A stretch of 64,000 nucleotides of DNA from an uncultured Candidatus Saccharibacteria bacterium (GCA_947253285.1 CAMXXV010000001.1:124001-188000), one strand, 5' to 3'; positions 43,017-52,616 are shown, counted from the stretch's first letter. Program-made: numbers and translations. The notes: generated by a model not told the origin, from the sequence alone.

Positions 43017-44201
43017 GTGTTCAAGAAATCACAACATAATCCGGCGGATGATTTTGCCTACCTACCTGATGGCGCGGTATATTTCGATTCGGCCTGTCAG
43101 AGTCTTCGTCCGCAACCTGTCATTGATGCGATGCGCCAATATTATCAAGAGTTCAATTCTTGCGGTGAACGTGTGCGTTATGAGTGGGGTTTGAAGGTTG
43201 ACCAACAAGTTACTGCTGTACGCAAGACAATTTTAAAGGCACTAAAGCTATCGGAGCGCGACTATTTCGTAAGCTTTACGCTTAACACCACATATGGGCT
43301 TAATTTATTACAGAGTCAGCTAGATACTACTAAATTCAAGCGAATTATTACGAGTGAGATCGAGCACAACTCTACGTTTTTATCGACAATGGCATTAAGC
43401 AAGCGCACCGGCTTGAAACGAATTGTGGTGCCGCGTAATGATGATGGTACGGTTGATATTGACCAACTAGACCTTGATGGTGCTATCGTGGTAATGAACG
43501 CGGTTTCCAACATTGATGGTCGCCAGCTAAAGAATATTGCCGAGCTTACCAAACGAACTCATGCGGCGGGTGGCATTATGATTATTGATGCAGCACAGAC
43601 CATGTCGCATTATCGTGACTTAATTGCCGGCGTGCCGGCTGATGCGATTTGTTTTTCGTCACACAAGATGTACGGGCCAAGCTTGGGTGTAATGGTGGTG
43701 CGACGTAGCTTGTTGCAAAATATGTCAATTGGGTTTATTGGTGGCGGCATGGTTGACGATGTAGAACAAGATAGCTATCAGTTGTCGGCTGAGCATAAAG
43801 AGCACGACTATACTGCATTTGAAGCTGGTCTGCAGCTATATGCCGAAATTATTGGTCTCGGTGCGGCTTTCAAGTGGATAGATGAGGTCCATAAGTCAGA
43901 CCATACTTTAGACTATGCTAGTCAGGTAATTGAGCTTCTAAAGTCAAAGCCGGGCGTGCATGTACTAAATACTGAGGTGACACCGACTATTAGCTTCTAT
44001 CATGATACTATTGATGGTCATTTGATTGCCGAGGCGTTGTCTGATGCTGGTATTATGGCGCGAAGTGGCTACTTCTGCGTGCATTATTACTTGAAGCATG
44101 TTAAGCAATATCCACCACTGGTGCGTTTGTCGCTTGGCATGCATAACCGCCAGTCGGATGTTGACCGTTTTGCTAAGGCAATTGAGGGGTGGACTAAGTG
44201 A
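43017..44201 (+). CDS. SufS-type cysteine desulfurase
   Basis: A class V aminotransferase-fold, PLP enzyme of 394 residues that frees sulfur from cysteine. Seen: FDSACQSLRPQPVIDAM at the N-terminus, the PLP lysine in FSSHKMYGPSLG, and the catalytic-cysteine loop RSGYFCVHYY. GTG 43017 is the start, 4 nt after AAGGAGG; the longer frame from 42963 includes the fusA terminator. No SufBCDU or IscU is nearby, so it may supply sulfur for tRNA thiolation. The stop TGA overlaps the next start (GTGA). Confidence 0.88.
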   Translation: MFKKSQHNPADDFAYLPDGAVYFDSACQSLRPQPVIDAMRQYYQEFNSCGERVRYEWGLKVDQQVTAVRKTILKALKLSERDYFVSFTLNTTYGLNLLQSQLDTTKFKRIITSEIEHNSTFLSTMALSKRTGLKRIVVPRNDDGTVDIDQLDLDGAIVVMNAVSNIDGRQLKNIAELTKRTHAAGGIMIIDAAQTMSHYRDLIAGVPADAICFSSHKMYGPSLGVMVVRRSLLQNMSIGFIGGGMVDDVEQDSYQLSAEHKEHDYTAFEAGLQLYAEIIGLGAAFKWIDEVHKSDHTLDYASQVIELLKSKPGVHVLNTEVTPTISFYHDTIDGHLIAEALSDAGIMARSGYFCVHYYLKHVKQYPPLVRLSLGMHNRQSDVDRFAKAIEGWTK

Positions 44202-45268
44202 TTTGTATTGCTGCATTTATCATTTTGGCCGTTGCCGTGTTGGCGGTGCCGATTATACGGTTATTTAATCGTAAATTGGCAGCTGGTATCATGCAAGCGT
44301 TTAAGCGCTCGGTTTATTGCTTTACACGTCACGTGACGTTGCGCGCGTGCGACTCGACGTTTAAAGATGATGTAAAGGGCGCGTTGCTACGTAAGGTGGT
44401 GTTAAAACACCCCGATTGGGTGAAACCACTGTCTGGACTTATAGAGGCTAGCTCGGTATTGATTATTGTTGTAACTGTCTGGTCGCTATTAGTCGGTACA
44501 CGTTCGCTGGTGGCGCTCTATGTTTATGGCACTTGCGATATCGAGCAGCCATCGGCCTGTTCACTAGCGAAAGCTGAAGCGTGCTCAATTGATAGTAAGC
44601 CAATTAGTATATGGCAACACCCATTAAAGTGGACTGGTAAGTGGTTTGGCGATTTTGGTGAAGCAATTGCAGCTATTCCTGACCGGATGAAGCATTGGAA
44701 TCCGCAAGAGTATGTGTTGCAGCCGACGCCATATTACAATAAGTTTGACAGTAAAAAGCCACTTGCACTAGATATTTTTGACCCAGGTTGTATCGTGTGT
44801 AAGAAGTCGTTCCAACGCCAATTGGCAACGGGATTCTTTGATAAGTATAACGTGACTTTGCTACCATACGCAATTGAAGGTGAGCACGGTACGAAGTTTG
44901 CTAATTCTGGCACAGTAGTAAAGTATATGCTGGCTACGGTGCAGCAGCCATTAAATAGTGGCCGCCCAGTAATCTGGCAGATGGCGCAACAGATGTATAC
45001 TAAGAAAGACAAGGATGGTATCGATTATCAGACAGCCTTTAACTTTGGCTATTCAACCGAGCAGGCCGAACAAACACTACAGTCATGGCTCAAGGAATTT
45101 GGCTACAACGATGAACAGGTGCAGCAGATTGTTAAGTTTGTACATTCCGATGCGGCAAATAAGGCGGTTGAGCATATTGCTCAAACTATCAAGACGAAAA
45201 TTAAGACCAAAAAGATTCCAACGATGATTTTTGATGGTCAGCGTCATGATGGCGAGTATAAACAGTAG
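44198..45268 (+). CDS. Membrane-anchored thioredoxin-fold protein
   Basis: A 356-residue protein with two N-terminal hydrophobic segments (~1-22 and ~86-110) and a thioredoxin/DsbA-like domain containing the redox motif C-I-V-C in DPGCIVCKKS and a cis-Pro loop IPTMIFDG near the end. Several more cysteines lie just after the second segment. Start GTG 44198 overlaps the desulfurase stop by 4 bp. It is probably an extracytoplasmic thiol-disulfide oxidoreductase; linkage to a desulfurase is notable but unexplained. Confidence 0.7.
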   Translation: MICIAAFIILAVAVLAVPIIRLFNRKLAAGIMQAFKRSVYCFTRHVTLRACDSTFKDDVKGALLRKVVLKHPDWVKPLSGLIEASSVLIIVVTVWSLLVGTRSLVALYVYGTCDIEQPSACSLAKAEACSIDSKPISIWQHPLKWTGKWFGDFGEAIAAIPDRMKHWNPQEYVLQPTPYYNKFDSKKPLALDIFDPGCIVCKKSFQRQLATGFFDKYNVTLLPYAIEGEHGTKFANSGTVVKYMLATVQQPLNSGRPVIWQMAQQMYTKKDKDGIDYQTAFNFGYSTEQAEQTLQSWLKEFGYNDEQVQQIVKFVHSDAANKAVEHIAQTIKTKIKTKKIPTMIFDGQRHDGEYKQ

Positions 45269-45273
45269 TGTAG

Positions 45274-45279
45274 TATAAT
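45274..45279 (+). promoter_or_regulatory. dus -10 box, leaderless
   Basis: TATAAT ends 7 nt before ATG 45287. Confidence 0.5.
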
Positions 45280-45286
45280 AGTAGCT

Positions 45287-46249
45287 ATGAACTTTTGGGA
45301 TGAATTGCCTGACGGCTTTCTAATTTTGGCGCCTATGGAAGAGGTGACGGATATTGTTTTTCGGCATACCGTAGCTAAGGCTGGTCGACCAGAAGTATTT
45401 TATACCGAGTTTACTAATGCAGCGAGTTTTTGCAGTGAGGCTGGTCGATTAGCGACTGCGGGCCGTTTAGCACACGATAGTAGTGAGAGCCCGCTAGTGG
45501 CGCAAATTTGGGGCACCAATCCAGAGCAGTTTGCGGCAATGAGCCAAGCTTTGTGTGAGCAGGGATTTGATGGTGTTGATATAAATATGGGGTGCCCAGC
45601 AAAGCATGTGGTTAAATCGGGCGCTGGCTCGGGATTAATCGGTCAGACGGATTTGGCGGCGAGGTTAATTGAAGCAGCAAAATCTGGCGGTTTGCCGGTG
45701 TCGGTTAAGACACGTCTTGGTATACGCCACACCGATGAATGGCGACCATGGTTGACGGCTCTACTAGAGCAAAATATTGTTAATCTGACGGTTCATTTGC
45801 GTACCAGAAAAGAAATGAGCAAGGTGCCGGCGCACTATGAGTTAATTGATGAGATTTGCGCTTTGCGTGATAGTATAGCGCCACAGACTAAATTGACGAT
45901 TAACGGTGATATTAGAGACCGGAATCATGCGCGTGAGTTAAAGTTGGCGCATCCGGGTGTCAACGGCTTTATGATTGGTCGTGGGGTGTTTGTGAATCCG
46001 TTTTGCTTTGCTGATTTGCCAGAGGGGCATACCCAGGAGGAATTGATTGAGCTGATGCGTTATCAGTTGGATCAGTATGATGAATATCAGGTAATTAATG
46101 AGAAGTTTACGCGTAAGTTTGATCCGTTGAAACATTTCTTTAAAATTTATCTTAATGGTTTTAGTGGGGCTGCGAAAGTGCGTGAAGCTGCTTATAATTG
46201 CACTACAACTCAAGCGGTACGACAGGTACTAAAACAAGCTGGATTATAA
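45287..46249 (+). CDS. dus: tRNA-dihydrouridine synthase
   Basis: A flavoenzyme of 320 residues that reduces uridines in the tRNA D-loop. Motifs: LAPMEEVTDIVFR at the N-terminus, the catalytic-cysteine block DINMGCPAKHVVKSGAGSGL, SVKTRLG and NGDIRD. Length is normal. A terminator and then a tRNA-Leu gene on the other strand follow. Leaderless start. Confidence 0.95.
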   Translation: MNFWDELPDGFLILAPMEEVTDIVFRHTVAKAGRPEVFYTEFTNAASFCSEAGRLATAGRLAHDSSESPLVAQIWGTNPEQFAAMSQALCEQGFDGVDINMGCPAKHVVKSGAGSGLIGQTDLAARLIEAAKSGGLPVSVKTRLGIRHTDEWRPWLTALLEQNIVNLTVHLRTRKEMSKVPAHYELIDEICALRDSIAPQTKLTINGDIRDRNHARELKLAHPGVNGFMIGRGVFVNPFCFADLPEGHTQEELIELMRYQLDQYDEYQVINEKFTRKFDPLKHFFKIYLNGFSGAAKVREAAYNCTTTQAVRQVLKQAGL

Positions 46250-46261
46250 GTTACATAATAC

Positions 46262-46290
46262 AAAACTCCCTGGTTAAACCAGGGAGTAAT
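46262..46290. terminator. Terminator shared by tRNA-Leu and dus
   Basis: A 10-bp stem ACTCCCTGGT/ACCAGGGAGT. The better T-tract (TTTT) is on the minus strand, so it mainly ends the tRNA; it is also the only hairpin after dus. Confidence 0.8.
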
Positions 46291-46296
46291 AATTAT

Positions 46297-46383
46297 TGGT
46301 GGGCGAAGAGGGACTTGAACCCTCACGATATTACTATCAGCAGATTTTAAGTCTGCAGCGTCTACCAATTCCGCCATTCGCCC
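46297..46383 (-). tRNA. tRNA-Leu (anticodon TAA)
   Basis: The minus strand folds into an 87-nt class II tRNA: acceptor GGGCGAA/TTCGCCC, discriminator A, genome-encoded CCA (46299-46297), anticodon loop CTTAAAA between GCAGA/TCTGC arms, a long variable arm (GATAGTAATATC) and TPsiC arm GAGGGTTCAAGTCCCTC. The TAA anticodon reads UUA/UUG. Confidence 0.95.
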
Positions 46384-46397
46384 GCGGAACTAAAATA

Positions 46398-46426
46398 ATT
46401 ATACAAAACATTATAGCTCTTGGCAA
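46398..46426 (-). promoter_or_regulatory. tRNA-Leu promoter
   Basis: TTGCCA (46426-46421), a 17-nt spacer and TATAAT (46403-46398) on the minus strand, 14 nt before the mature tRNA end. Confidence 0.65.
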
Positions 46427-46456
46427 GATGTGTAATAAATAGTAGAATAATAGTAG

Positions 46457-47488
46457 ATGAGTGGGGAGCAGAAAATAGACAAAAATAGTATCCGACGGGT
46501 GTTTGTGTCAGATAAACCACGTACTACTGGTACGCTGACTCATACTACTTTAGATTTAAAGCCAATAACAACCTCTAGATTTTATCAGCAACAGCAAAAG
46601 AATAAGGAGAGTAAATCGGGCGAGATGACTGATGCGGAGCGACGTTATCATCAGGCGTGGCAACAATATTATCAGAAATATTATCAAAATTATTATATTG
46701 CTGAGTTGGCGAAACAAAAGGAACAGTTTGCTAAGCAATTAGCACAAGTGCAAGACCAGCGCGAAGCTGATGGCATATTGGAACAGCGTGAGTTGCAAGC
46801 TAAGCTAAAGGAACAAGTGCGACAGCGTGCTACTAGCATGGTGACGCCAGTGGCTGGGTTGATTAGCCGTTGGCGAAAGCAGGTTTGGTTTTGGCCGGTA
46901 GTCGCTGGTACGACTGTGCTAATAATTGTATTGTTTGTACAATTTAGCGCTATCTGGCAGGCAAAGTGGCTAGCTTTTACTCAGCCAGCTTTAAGCAAAT
47001 CAAATACGGCATTAATTGGTGACGGAAATTATGGTCAGCCAATCAGTAATGAGCCTAGGGTGATTATTCCAAAGCTAAATGTTGATGCGCCGGTAGTTTA
47101 TGGATTAACTGATGTGAGTGAACGAATCGTACAACGGGCCTTGCAAGATGGTGCAGTGAATTATCCAGTAACCGACAATGCGCGGTCCTTGCCGGGGCAG
47201 AAGGGTAATACGGTTATTTTGGGGCATTCTAGTGCCAGTTTTATAGCACCGGGTAACTATAAATTTATTTTTGTTCAATTAAACCAGCTAAATTCCGGCG
47301 ATATCTTTTTCTTAGATTATGGTGGTCGTCGCCATGCTTATAAAGTAGTTAACAAAAAAGTTATTAATCCTGACCAACTAAATCAGTTAAATATGGGAGC
47401 TGACAAAGCATACGCTACATTGGTAACTTGCGACCCACCAGGAACAGCTCTTAAGCGTTTACTAGTGATTGGTGAGCAAGTTAGTTAA
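46457..47488 (+). CDS. Sortase with long cytoplasmic N-terminus
   Basis: A membrane transpeptidase family member of 343 residues. After a Q/K/E-rich, probably coiled cytoplasmic part (1-~140; YHQAWQQYYQKYYQNYY) comes one membrane anchor (~147-170) and a C-terminal sortase domain with the catalytic His in VILGHSSASF, catalytic Cys in LVTCDPPGT and Arg in ALKRLLVIG. It may anchor surface proteins to peptidoglycan or link pilin-like subunits. No LPxTG substrate was seen in the window. A TAGAAT -10 box ends 8 nt before ATG, so near-leaderless. Confidence 0.88.
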   Translation: MSGEQKIDKNSIRRVFVSDKPRTTGTLTHTTLDLKPITTSRFYQQQQKNKESKSGEMTDAERRYHQAWQQYYQKYYQNYYIAELAKQKEQFAKQLAQVQDQREADGILEQRELQAKLKEQVRQRATSMVTPVAGLISRWRKQVWFWPVVAGTTVLIIVLFVQFSAIWQAKWLAFTQPALSKSNTALIGDGNYGQPISNEPRVIIPKLNVDAPVVYGLTDVSERIVQRALQDGAVNYPVTDNARSLPGQKGNTVILGHSSASFIAPGNYKFIFVQLNQLNSGDIFFLDYGGRRHAYKVVNKKVINPDQLNQLNMGADKAYATLVTCDPPGTALKRLLVIGEQVS

Positions 47489-47504
47489 CTCTTAATTTAT
47501 TAGT

Positions 47505-49013
47505 TTAATCTAGTATTATTTTGGATTGCTGTAATGACACATTATCGCCATCACCACTCAGGCTAAAGATATATTTGTTATTACTAGAAAGCATTGCTGG
47601 CAGATGACCAGACGTAATAGTTTGACGATTGGTACCATCAAATTCAACAATATCAATGTTGTTATTCACAGCGTCAAAGATGTGGTAATCATCGAGGAAG
47701 GCTAATTTAGTGCCATTACTTTTTCGGTCAAAGCGATAAACTTGCTTAGTTTCTGTATCGTATACTAAGGTAGTGTTGTCGTAGCCAGAATAGATCATGC
47801 GGCCATTTGGGCTAAGCTGCAGCCAAGTTAAAGTTTTATCGCCGACCATAGAGTGGGCTGGCTTTATAGTGGATTGTTTATCGCCCTCATCCTCGGAATC
47901 ATTATGAGAAAGGGTCGGAGTCTCGTGGTGCTCGTCGAGTGGCCGTGGAATAATTTCGACGGTGTTATTGCGTGCCACAAAAAGATAGTCCTGCCCATTG
48001 TAGCTAGTTACTACGGCTTTAGTTGGGAGATTATCTTCGTAGTGGCGTATTGGCTTGAGTTGGCTATCGGTAAATAAGCTAACTGTTTGGTGGACCTTGC
48101 TAGGATTTGATGAATCGGTGACCCTAGATACAATAGCTAATTTATTGTTGCCATAGATAGCATATGAGGTAACATTGTCAGCTAGTAATATATTGCTGTC
48201 TTGCGACTTAATATTGATTAGGTATAGCTTGCTATTATTAATAGCGTAAAATGTTTCACCACTGGTGCCGCTAAATCGCACATTAGTAATTTGATTAAAT
48301 TCTGGTGGCATCAGTTTATTAATGTTGGTTACCTTAATATCTTTTTTATTACGGCAGTCAATTAAAAGATATTCTGGCTGGTTATTGACATCGTGACGCA
48401 CTAATAGGTATTGTGAGCTAAAATCCCACTCAATAATAGAGAACTGTTCTGAAGTATTCGGCTGCGGGCGAGTAACAACTGTGTCGTCAAATTTGATATT
48501 ATGTTGTTTAACTCTAATGACATCTGCTACATCGAGGACGCTCATTTCCCAACTATTATTGGACGGTTGTATTGCTAGCCATTTTCGGTCAGGTGATCCA
48601 ACCATATCAGATGCCTTGCCAATATTTTGAATTGGTTTAGTTACAATATGGTTGGGAATTAGACGGACGTAGTCAAGCCATTTGACAGTACGTGGCGCAA
48701 TACTCAAAGTTTTTTGCCAAGTGCGGTAATTGGCTAACTCCATTTTGATGGTTTGATTGCCCATGCTGGTGTTGGCTCGGTTAGGAGTATTTCCAGGTTG
48801 TACATCATTATTAATACTAACCGTGGCGCCTCGCGGATACGAGTTAAATTGTAACAATGCTACCTGAGATATTTTTCCTGACCAAATATCAAAGCGATAG
48901 CCCATTGAGAGGGCGGCGCAGATGATAACACCGACTATAATGGCAATAGTCATAACGCCGTAGGTGAAAAATCTGATAGCAGTTTCTTTACGCTGTTTTT
49001 TAATATCTTCCAT
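47505..49013 (-). CDS. PEGA-domain membrane protein with beta-propeller-like repeats
   Basis: A 502-residue protein with one N-terminal membrane anchor (~15-37), a PEGA domain (YPRGATVSINNDVQPGNTPN, up to about residue 110), then a region of repeated short beta segments (for example WLAIQPSNNSWEMSVLDV, GRMIYSGYDNTTLVYD, KLAFLDDYHIFDAVNN) typical of WD40/TolB-like propellers. It is probably extracellular and surface-attached. Convergent with the sortase gene and divergent from 49149, so it belongs to a surface-protein neighbourhood. Confidence 0.75.
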   Translation of the reverse strand: MEDIKKQRKETAIRFFTYGVMTIAIIVGVIICAALSMGYRFDIWSGKISQVALLQFNSYPRGATVSINNDVQPGNTPNRANTSMGNQTIKMELANYRTWQKTLSIAPRTVKWLDYVRLIPNHIVTKPIQNIGKASDMVGSPDRKWLAIQPSNNSWEMSVLDVADVIRVKQHNIKFDDTVVTRPQPNTSEQFSIIEWDFSSQYLLVRHDVNNQPEYLLIDCRNKKDIKVTNINKLMPPEFNQITNVRFSGTSGETFYAINNSKLYLINIKSQDSNILLADNVTSYAIYGNNKLAIVSRVTDSSNPSKVHQTVSLFTDSQLKPIRHYEDNLPTKAVVTSYNGQDYLFVARNNTVEIIPRPLDEHHETPTLSHNDSEDEGDKQSTIKPAHSMVGDKTLTWLQLSPNGRMIYSGYDNTTLVYDTETKQVYRFDRKSNGTKLAFLDDYHIFDAVNNNIDIVEFDGTNRQTITSGHLPAMLSSNNKYIFSLSGDGDNVSLQQSKIILD

Positions 49014-49077
49014 ATATCTATCTTCTTTAGATATTTATATATTATATTAAAATAATTAAAAAATCAACAAAAAGCAC

Positions 49078-49106
49078 TTGCATTATGGATGCATAACCGT
49101 TATAAT
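49078..49106 (+). promoter_or_regulatory. Promoter of the 49149 gene
   Basis: TTGCAT (49078-49083), a 17-nt spacer and TATAAT (49101-49106). An inverted repeat TGCAT-TATGG-ATGCA (49079-49093) overlaps the -35 box. The leader has two purine-rich GGAGACAAA repeats before the ATG. Confidence 0.6.
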
Positions 49107-49148
49107 TAGAAGCAAGGAATAGGAGGAGACAAAAGGAGACAAATAAAT

Positions 49149-50900
49149 ATGGGTACAGTCATCATCAATGGACAAACTTACGATGCAATCACTGGATTAC
49201 CGTTAAATAGTGAAGGAAGCGATTTTGCTGATTGCGAAGCTAATAAAACTTTACAGTCAGAAAGTGATGCGAAGGCGCGAATTGATGCTGAACGTCGAGC
49301 TATTTTAGGGGATGTAGTATCTAATACCAACGATGCTGCTACTCCAGTTACGCCGCGTGGCATTAAGCATGAAGTTGAAGCGGCTGCAAAAACTGTGGTC
49401 GAACGAGCGCATAATTGCGCTGCACCGGATTGGATTAATAACTATATTCAGGGTGGTGCACCACGGGAGATTCAGCCAGTAACTGAGCAGGAGCGTGATT
49501 TCCGCGCTATGCTACGTAATCGTCAGCCAATTAGCGTGAAGCGTCAGCCTGGTGTATCGCAGACGTTAAATCGCCGTTATGTTCGAAAGCCAAGTTCAGA
49601 GGCTCGAGACAAAGTTTACACGCCATCAATTGCAATTGACCAATACCACAAGAGTAAAGCAATGCGTAAGATGTTTGACAGTAAGGTGCCAGACGTTCCA
49701 GTGAAGCCAGTATTGACTCGCCGTCAATCGGCTGCGGTTCAGTTGCACAATGCGCGCTCTGCCGTTACTACGGCCGCTACCGTAGCAGCTGCTCAATCTA
49801 TTGCAATGGCAACAGAGCAGTCGCAGAGTCGGCAGTCACAGAGCCAGCCAGTGCGACAGCCACAGAGTCAACCAGTTCAGCAACGAGCAACTAGTACCGT
49901 ATCACAGCAAACTGTTATGAAAGTTGCCGCGATGCGTGCCGCTGCTTTGGCGGCAGAGCGAAATGCTCGTTTGGCTGAAGCTCAGCGCGCTGAATTACTA
50001 CGTGCTGCTAGGAACAAGGCCAATAATAACGTTGTGAAGACTGCCGGTGTGTCCCACGTTAATAATGCTTCGAATGTAGCACACAGCAATAATACTAGTG
50101 CTACGGATGTTGCGCCAAACAGAGTGGCTAAGGTAAATACTGGTCGGTCGTTATCTGGTATGCAACGTGTACCTTATCCACGACCAATTCAAAAGGCAGT
50201 AGTGCCTGAACAATCGGTTGGTCATATGGTTAGCGCTCATCAGCTAGAGGGTGCACATAGTGCGGAAGATGCTGTAGATAAAGTATCAGATAGGCTTACG
50301 GCGGCGCTAATTCATGCGGATGAGCTGCGCAATAGTCAACCACGCAATGTTGAAACAGAGCATCGTGATAAGGATACCGCTCCATTACTTAAGGTTGCGC
50401 AACGTGAAGCTGAGCATACTAAAGAACAAGTAGCGAAGCGCGGACGCCGTAAATTTAAGTTGTCAGCTGTTGCCGCTGCGGTAACTGCAGTAGCATTATT
50501 ACTTGGATATGGTGGCTATCTAGCTTATCCTAATGTTCAACTGCGCATTGCCGCGTCTAAGGCTGGGCTTGATGCTAAAGATTTTTATGCTCCTAGCGGC
50601 TATAAAGTTAGCGGCTCAGTGGCAATGGGAGAAGGTAAGTTAGCAGTCAATTATCGTGGTGAGAACAATGCATCTTATCGTATTAATCAAGAGCGCAGCA
50701 ATGCTACCGATGCTGACGTTAAAAATGAAGCTACTATTAAGGGCAAAGATAGCTTTGATAGCTTAAAGGCTGGAGATGTTAACGTTTATCGCTATAACGA
50801 CAAGGCTTCTTGGGTAAAGAATGGCGTACGTTACACTTTGGATACAAACGATTTTCTAACCAGCGACCAAATTGTTAAAATTGCCAATAGCGTTAAGTAA
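49149..50900 (+). CDS. Large single-span membrane protein, unknown function
   Basis: 583 residues. The N-terminal ~440 residues are hydrophilic, with a Q/S-rich stretch (QSQSRQSQSQPVRQPQSQ), an alanine-rich likely coiled coil (MRAAALAAERNARLAEAQRA) and no signal peptide, so they should be cytoplasmic. A basic stop (KRGRRKFK) precedes one membrane segment (~445-465), and a C-terminal domain of ~115 residues (ending SWVKNGVRYTLDTNDF) resembles DUF4367-type extracytoplasmic sensor domains. The layout resembles an anti-sigma or scaffold protein; the role is unknown. AAGGAG precedes the ATG. Confidence 0.65.
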   Translation: MGTVIINGQTYDAITGLPLNSEGSDFADCEANKTLQSESDAKARIDAERRAILGDVVSNTNDAATPVTPRGIKHEVEAAAKTVVERAHNCAAPDWINNYIQGGAPREIQPVTEQERDFRAMLRNRQPISVKRQPGVSQTLNRRYVRKPSSEARDKVYTPSIAIDQYHKSKAMRKMFDSKVPDVPVKPVLTRRQSAAVQLHNARSAVTTAATVAAAQSIAMATEQSQSRQSQSQPVRQPQSQPVQQRATSTVSQQTVMKVAAMRAAALAAERNARLAEAQRAELLRAARNKANNNVVKTAGVSHVNNASNVAHSNNTSATDVAPNRVAKVNTGRSLSGMQRVPYPRPIQKAVVPEQSVGHMVSAHQLEGAHSAEDAVDKVSDRLTAALIHADELRNSQPRNVETEHRDKDTAPLLKVAQREAEHTKEQVAKRGRRKFKLSAVAAAVTAVALLLGYGGYLAYPNVQLRIAASKAGLDAKDFYAPSGYKVSGSVAMGEGKLAVNYRGENNASYRINQERSNATDADVKNEATIKGKDSFDSLKAGDVNVYRYNDKASWVKNGVRYTLDTNDFLTSDQIVKIANSVK

Positions 50901-50941
50901 ATTGCTGTTCGGTTGATTGTTTAAGCCAGCCTAGTAATAGG

Positions 50942-50971
50942 TTGGCTTAAATTGACTTATCATTGTATAAT
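50942..50971 (+). promoter_or_regulatory. Promoter of the 50979 gene, leaderless
   Basis: TTGGCT (50942-50947), an 18-nt spacer and TATAAT (50966-50971), ending 7 nt before ATG 50979. Confidence 0.5.
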
Positions 50972-50978
50972 ATAGGGT

Positions 50979-52535
50979 ATGAAGCAGCCAAATAATTTGG
51001 CTTTGGCATTTGCGCATGAATTAGCGCAAATTAACCAAGCAATTTCTGATAAGCCGAAGTCTGAAGATGATGATAAGTTGCATGTGCAAGAGACTGGGGC
51101 GATTTTTAGTGAGATATACGAAAATATTCGCAACGCTAGCCAGAATGCCCAAGAAAACTTACTTTTAATGCACGCTATCGCGCGATTTATTTCGCGTTAT
51201 TTCAATGGTATGAAGCGTCAGAGCAAGCGTAGCGGTGAAGATTTGGTAATTGAATTGACATTGGCGGGCTATTTGCCAAACGACAGCGTTAGCTTGTCGA
51301 CCATCGATCAGTTTACTGAGATGATAAAATCTGCCGTTGCGGTGAAGCGTAGCATTGGCTCTAAGGTGAATGGTCATGTTGATGCTTGGATTGTGGAACC
51401 ATTGGCTGCTAACATTGAAGCTATTTTACGCGACCACCGCTCTGAACAGGCGTTGGCAAATGCGGCATATAATTATTTTTTGTCGGCGATTGATATTGAA
51501 AAAATAACCGATGGGAATCAGCATCCAGACAATTATGAGGCTACATTGTATGTTGCGGTACATAAGGTGCTACTTAAATCGGCTGATGCGGCTATCCGGT
51601 ATAATCTTGGTGTTCGTTACGGTATTACACCTACGTCGGTAAATGGGTTTATTAATTTTAATGAACAGTTAGACCAGATTTTCGAATCTGAATTATATAA
51701 AAAATTATTGCGTTTAATTGACCGCAATGGTGCAACATGGCGGATTATTGGTCATTGCGTCGAAAAGGACGACCATTTTGAGTTAAAGCTTACTTCAGAC
51801 AAAGCTTTATTAGGTGCAGTCAATACGGCCACGCTGAATACCTATGTTGATGTCAATAACAATATTAACCGTGGTGTAATTCGGAGTATCATTTTTCTCA
51901 TTATCACTAAATTCATTATTGGGATTGCTATGGAGGTGCCATATGACATGGCGGTGCATAACCAGGTGATTTGGTTGGCTTTGGGGGTTAATTTGCTGCT
52001 GCCGCCGCTATACATGGCATTCTTGCGGGCGACGTTAATTATGCCTGATGCGCGTAACACTAAGGCGCTAGCGAAGAACATTGAGCGGATTTTCTTTACG
52101 CCAATTCCAAAGCGGCCATTTTTGTCGCTGCGACAGCGACATTTTTCGAAAATATTTAATTTTATCTATTATCTAGTAGTGATTGGTGTGTTCGCTGGTG
52201 TGTCGTGGCTTTTGATCACCTACGCAGCGTTCGAATGGATTCACTTGGCTATCTTCTTCATCTTTATCAGTACGGCTAGCTTCTTAGGCTTTCGGATTAG
52301 CCGTAATATTCGCGAGATTGAGATTGGAGATGAGGCTACTACAACGATGACAATCGTGCGTGATATTGTTTATATGCCATTCGTTAATGTTGGCCGCCAC
52401 CTTAGTGAAACTTATGCAAAAATCAATTTAGTGTCGCGCTTCCTTGATATGTTTGTGGAGATGCCAATGAAGCTAATCATCGCCTTCTTCCGACGTTGGG
52501 GTAGCTTTATGAACGCCAAAAAAGACGATTTATAA
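50979..52535 (+). CDS. Hypothetical membrane protein
   Basis: 518 residues, not recognised. The first ~295 residues are soluble and mostly helical; the second half has four hydrophobic segments (~300-320, 332-352, 395-415 and 418-440) and a hydrophilic C-terminus. Positively charged loops suggest the large N-terminal part is cytoplasmic. Leaderless start. It follows the 49149 gene but has its own promoter. Confidence 0.65.
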   Translation: MKQPNNLALAFAHELAQINQAISDKPKSEDDDKLHVQETGAIFSEIYENIRNASQNAQENLLLMHAIARFISRYFNGMKRQSKRSGEDLVIELTLAGYLPNDSVSLSTIDQFTEMIKSAVAVKRSIGSKVNGHVDAWIVEPLAANIEAILRDHRSEQALANAAYNYFLSAIDIEKITDGNQHPDNYEATLYVAVHKVLLKSADAAIRYNLGVRYGITPTSVNGFINFNEQLDQIFESELYKKLLRLIDRNGATWRIIGHCVEKDDHFELKLTSDKALLGAVNTATLNTYVDVNNNINRGVIRSIIFLIITKFIIGIAMEVPYDMAVHNQVIWLALGVNLLLPPLYMAFLRATLIMPDARNTKALAKNIERIFFTPIPKRPFLSLRQRHFSKIFNFIYYLVVIGVFAGVSWLLITYAAFEWIHLAIFFIFISTASFLGFRISRNIREIEIGDEATTTMTIVRDIVYMPFVNVGRHLSETYAKINLVSRFLDMFVEMPMKLIIAFFRRWGSFMNAKKDDL

Positions 52536-52541
52536 AAAGGC

Positions 52542-52566
52542 TTTAGTAGCTGCTAGCACTACTAAA
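52542..52566. terminator. Hairpin after the 50979 gene
   Basis: TTTAGTAG/CTACTAAA with a 9-nt loop. The U-tract is poor on the plus strand, so termination is uncertain. Confidence 0.4.
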
Positions 52567-52616
52567 AAACGATTCATCCACTGCAGAATATGCATTCCAC
52601 AACCATGAATCGTTTT
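52566..52616. repeat. Hairpin module 1 (of 2)
   Basis: A 12-bp perfect stem AAAACGATTCAT/ATGAATCGTTTT closing a 27-nt loop that begins CCACTGCA and ends AACC. See module 2 for the covarying copy. The region 52536-52869 holds no gene. Confidence 0.85.
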
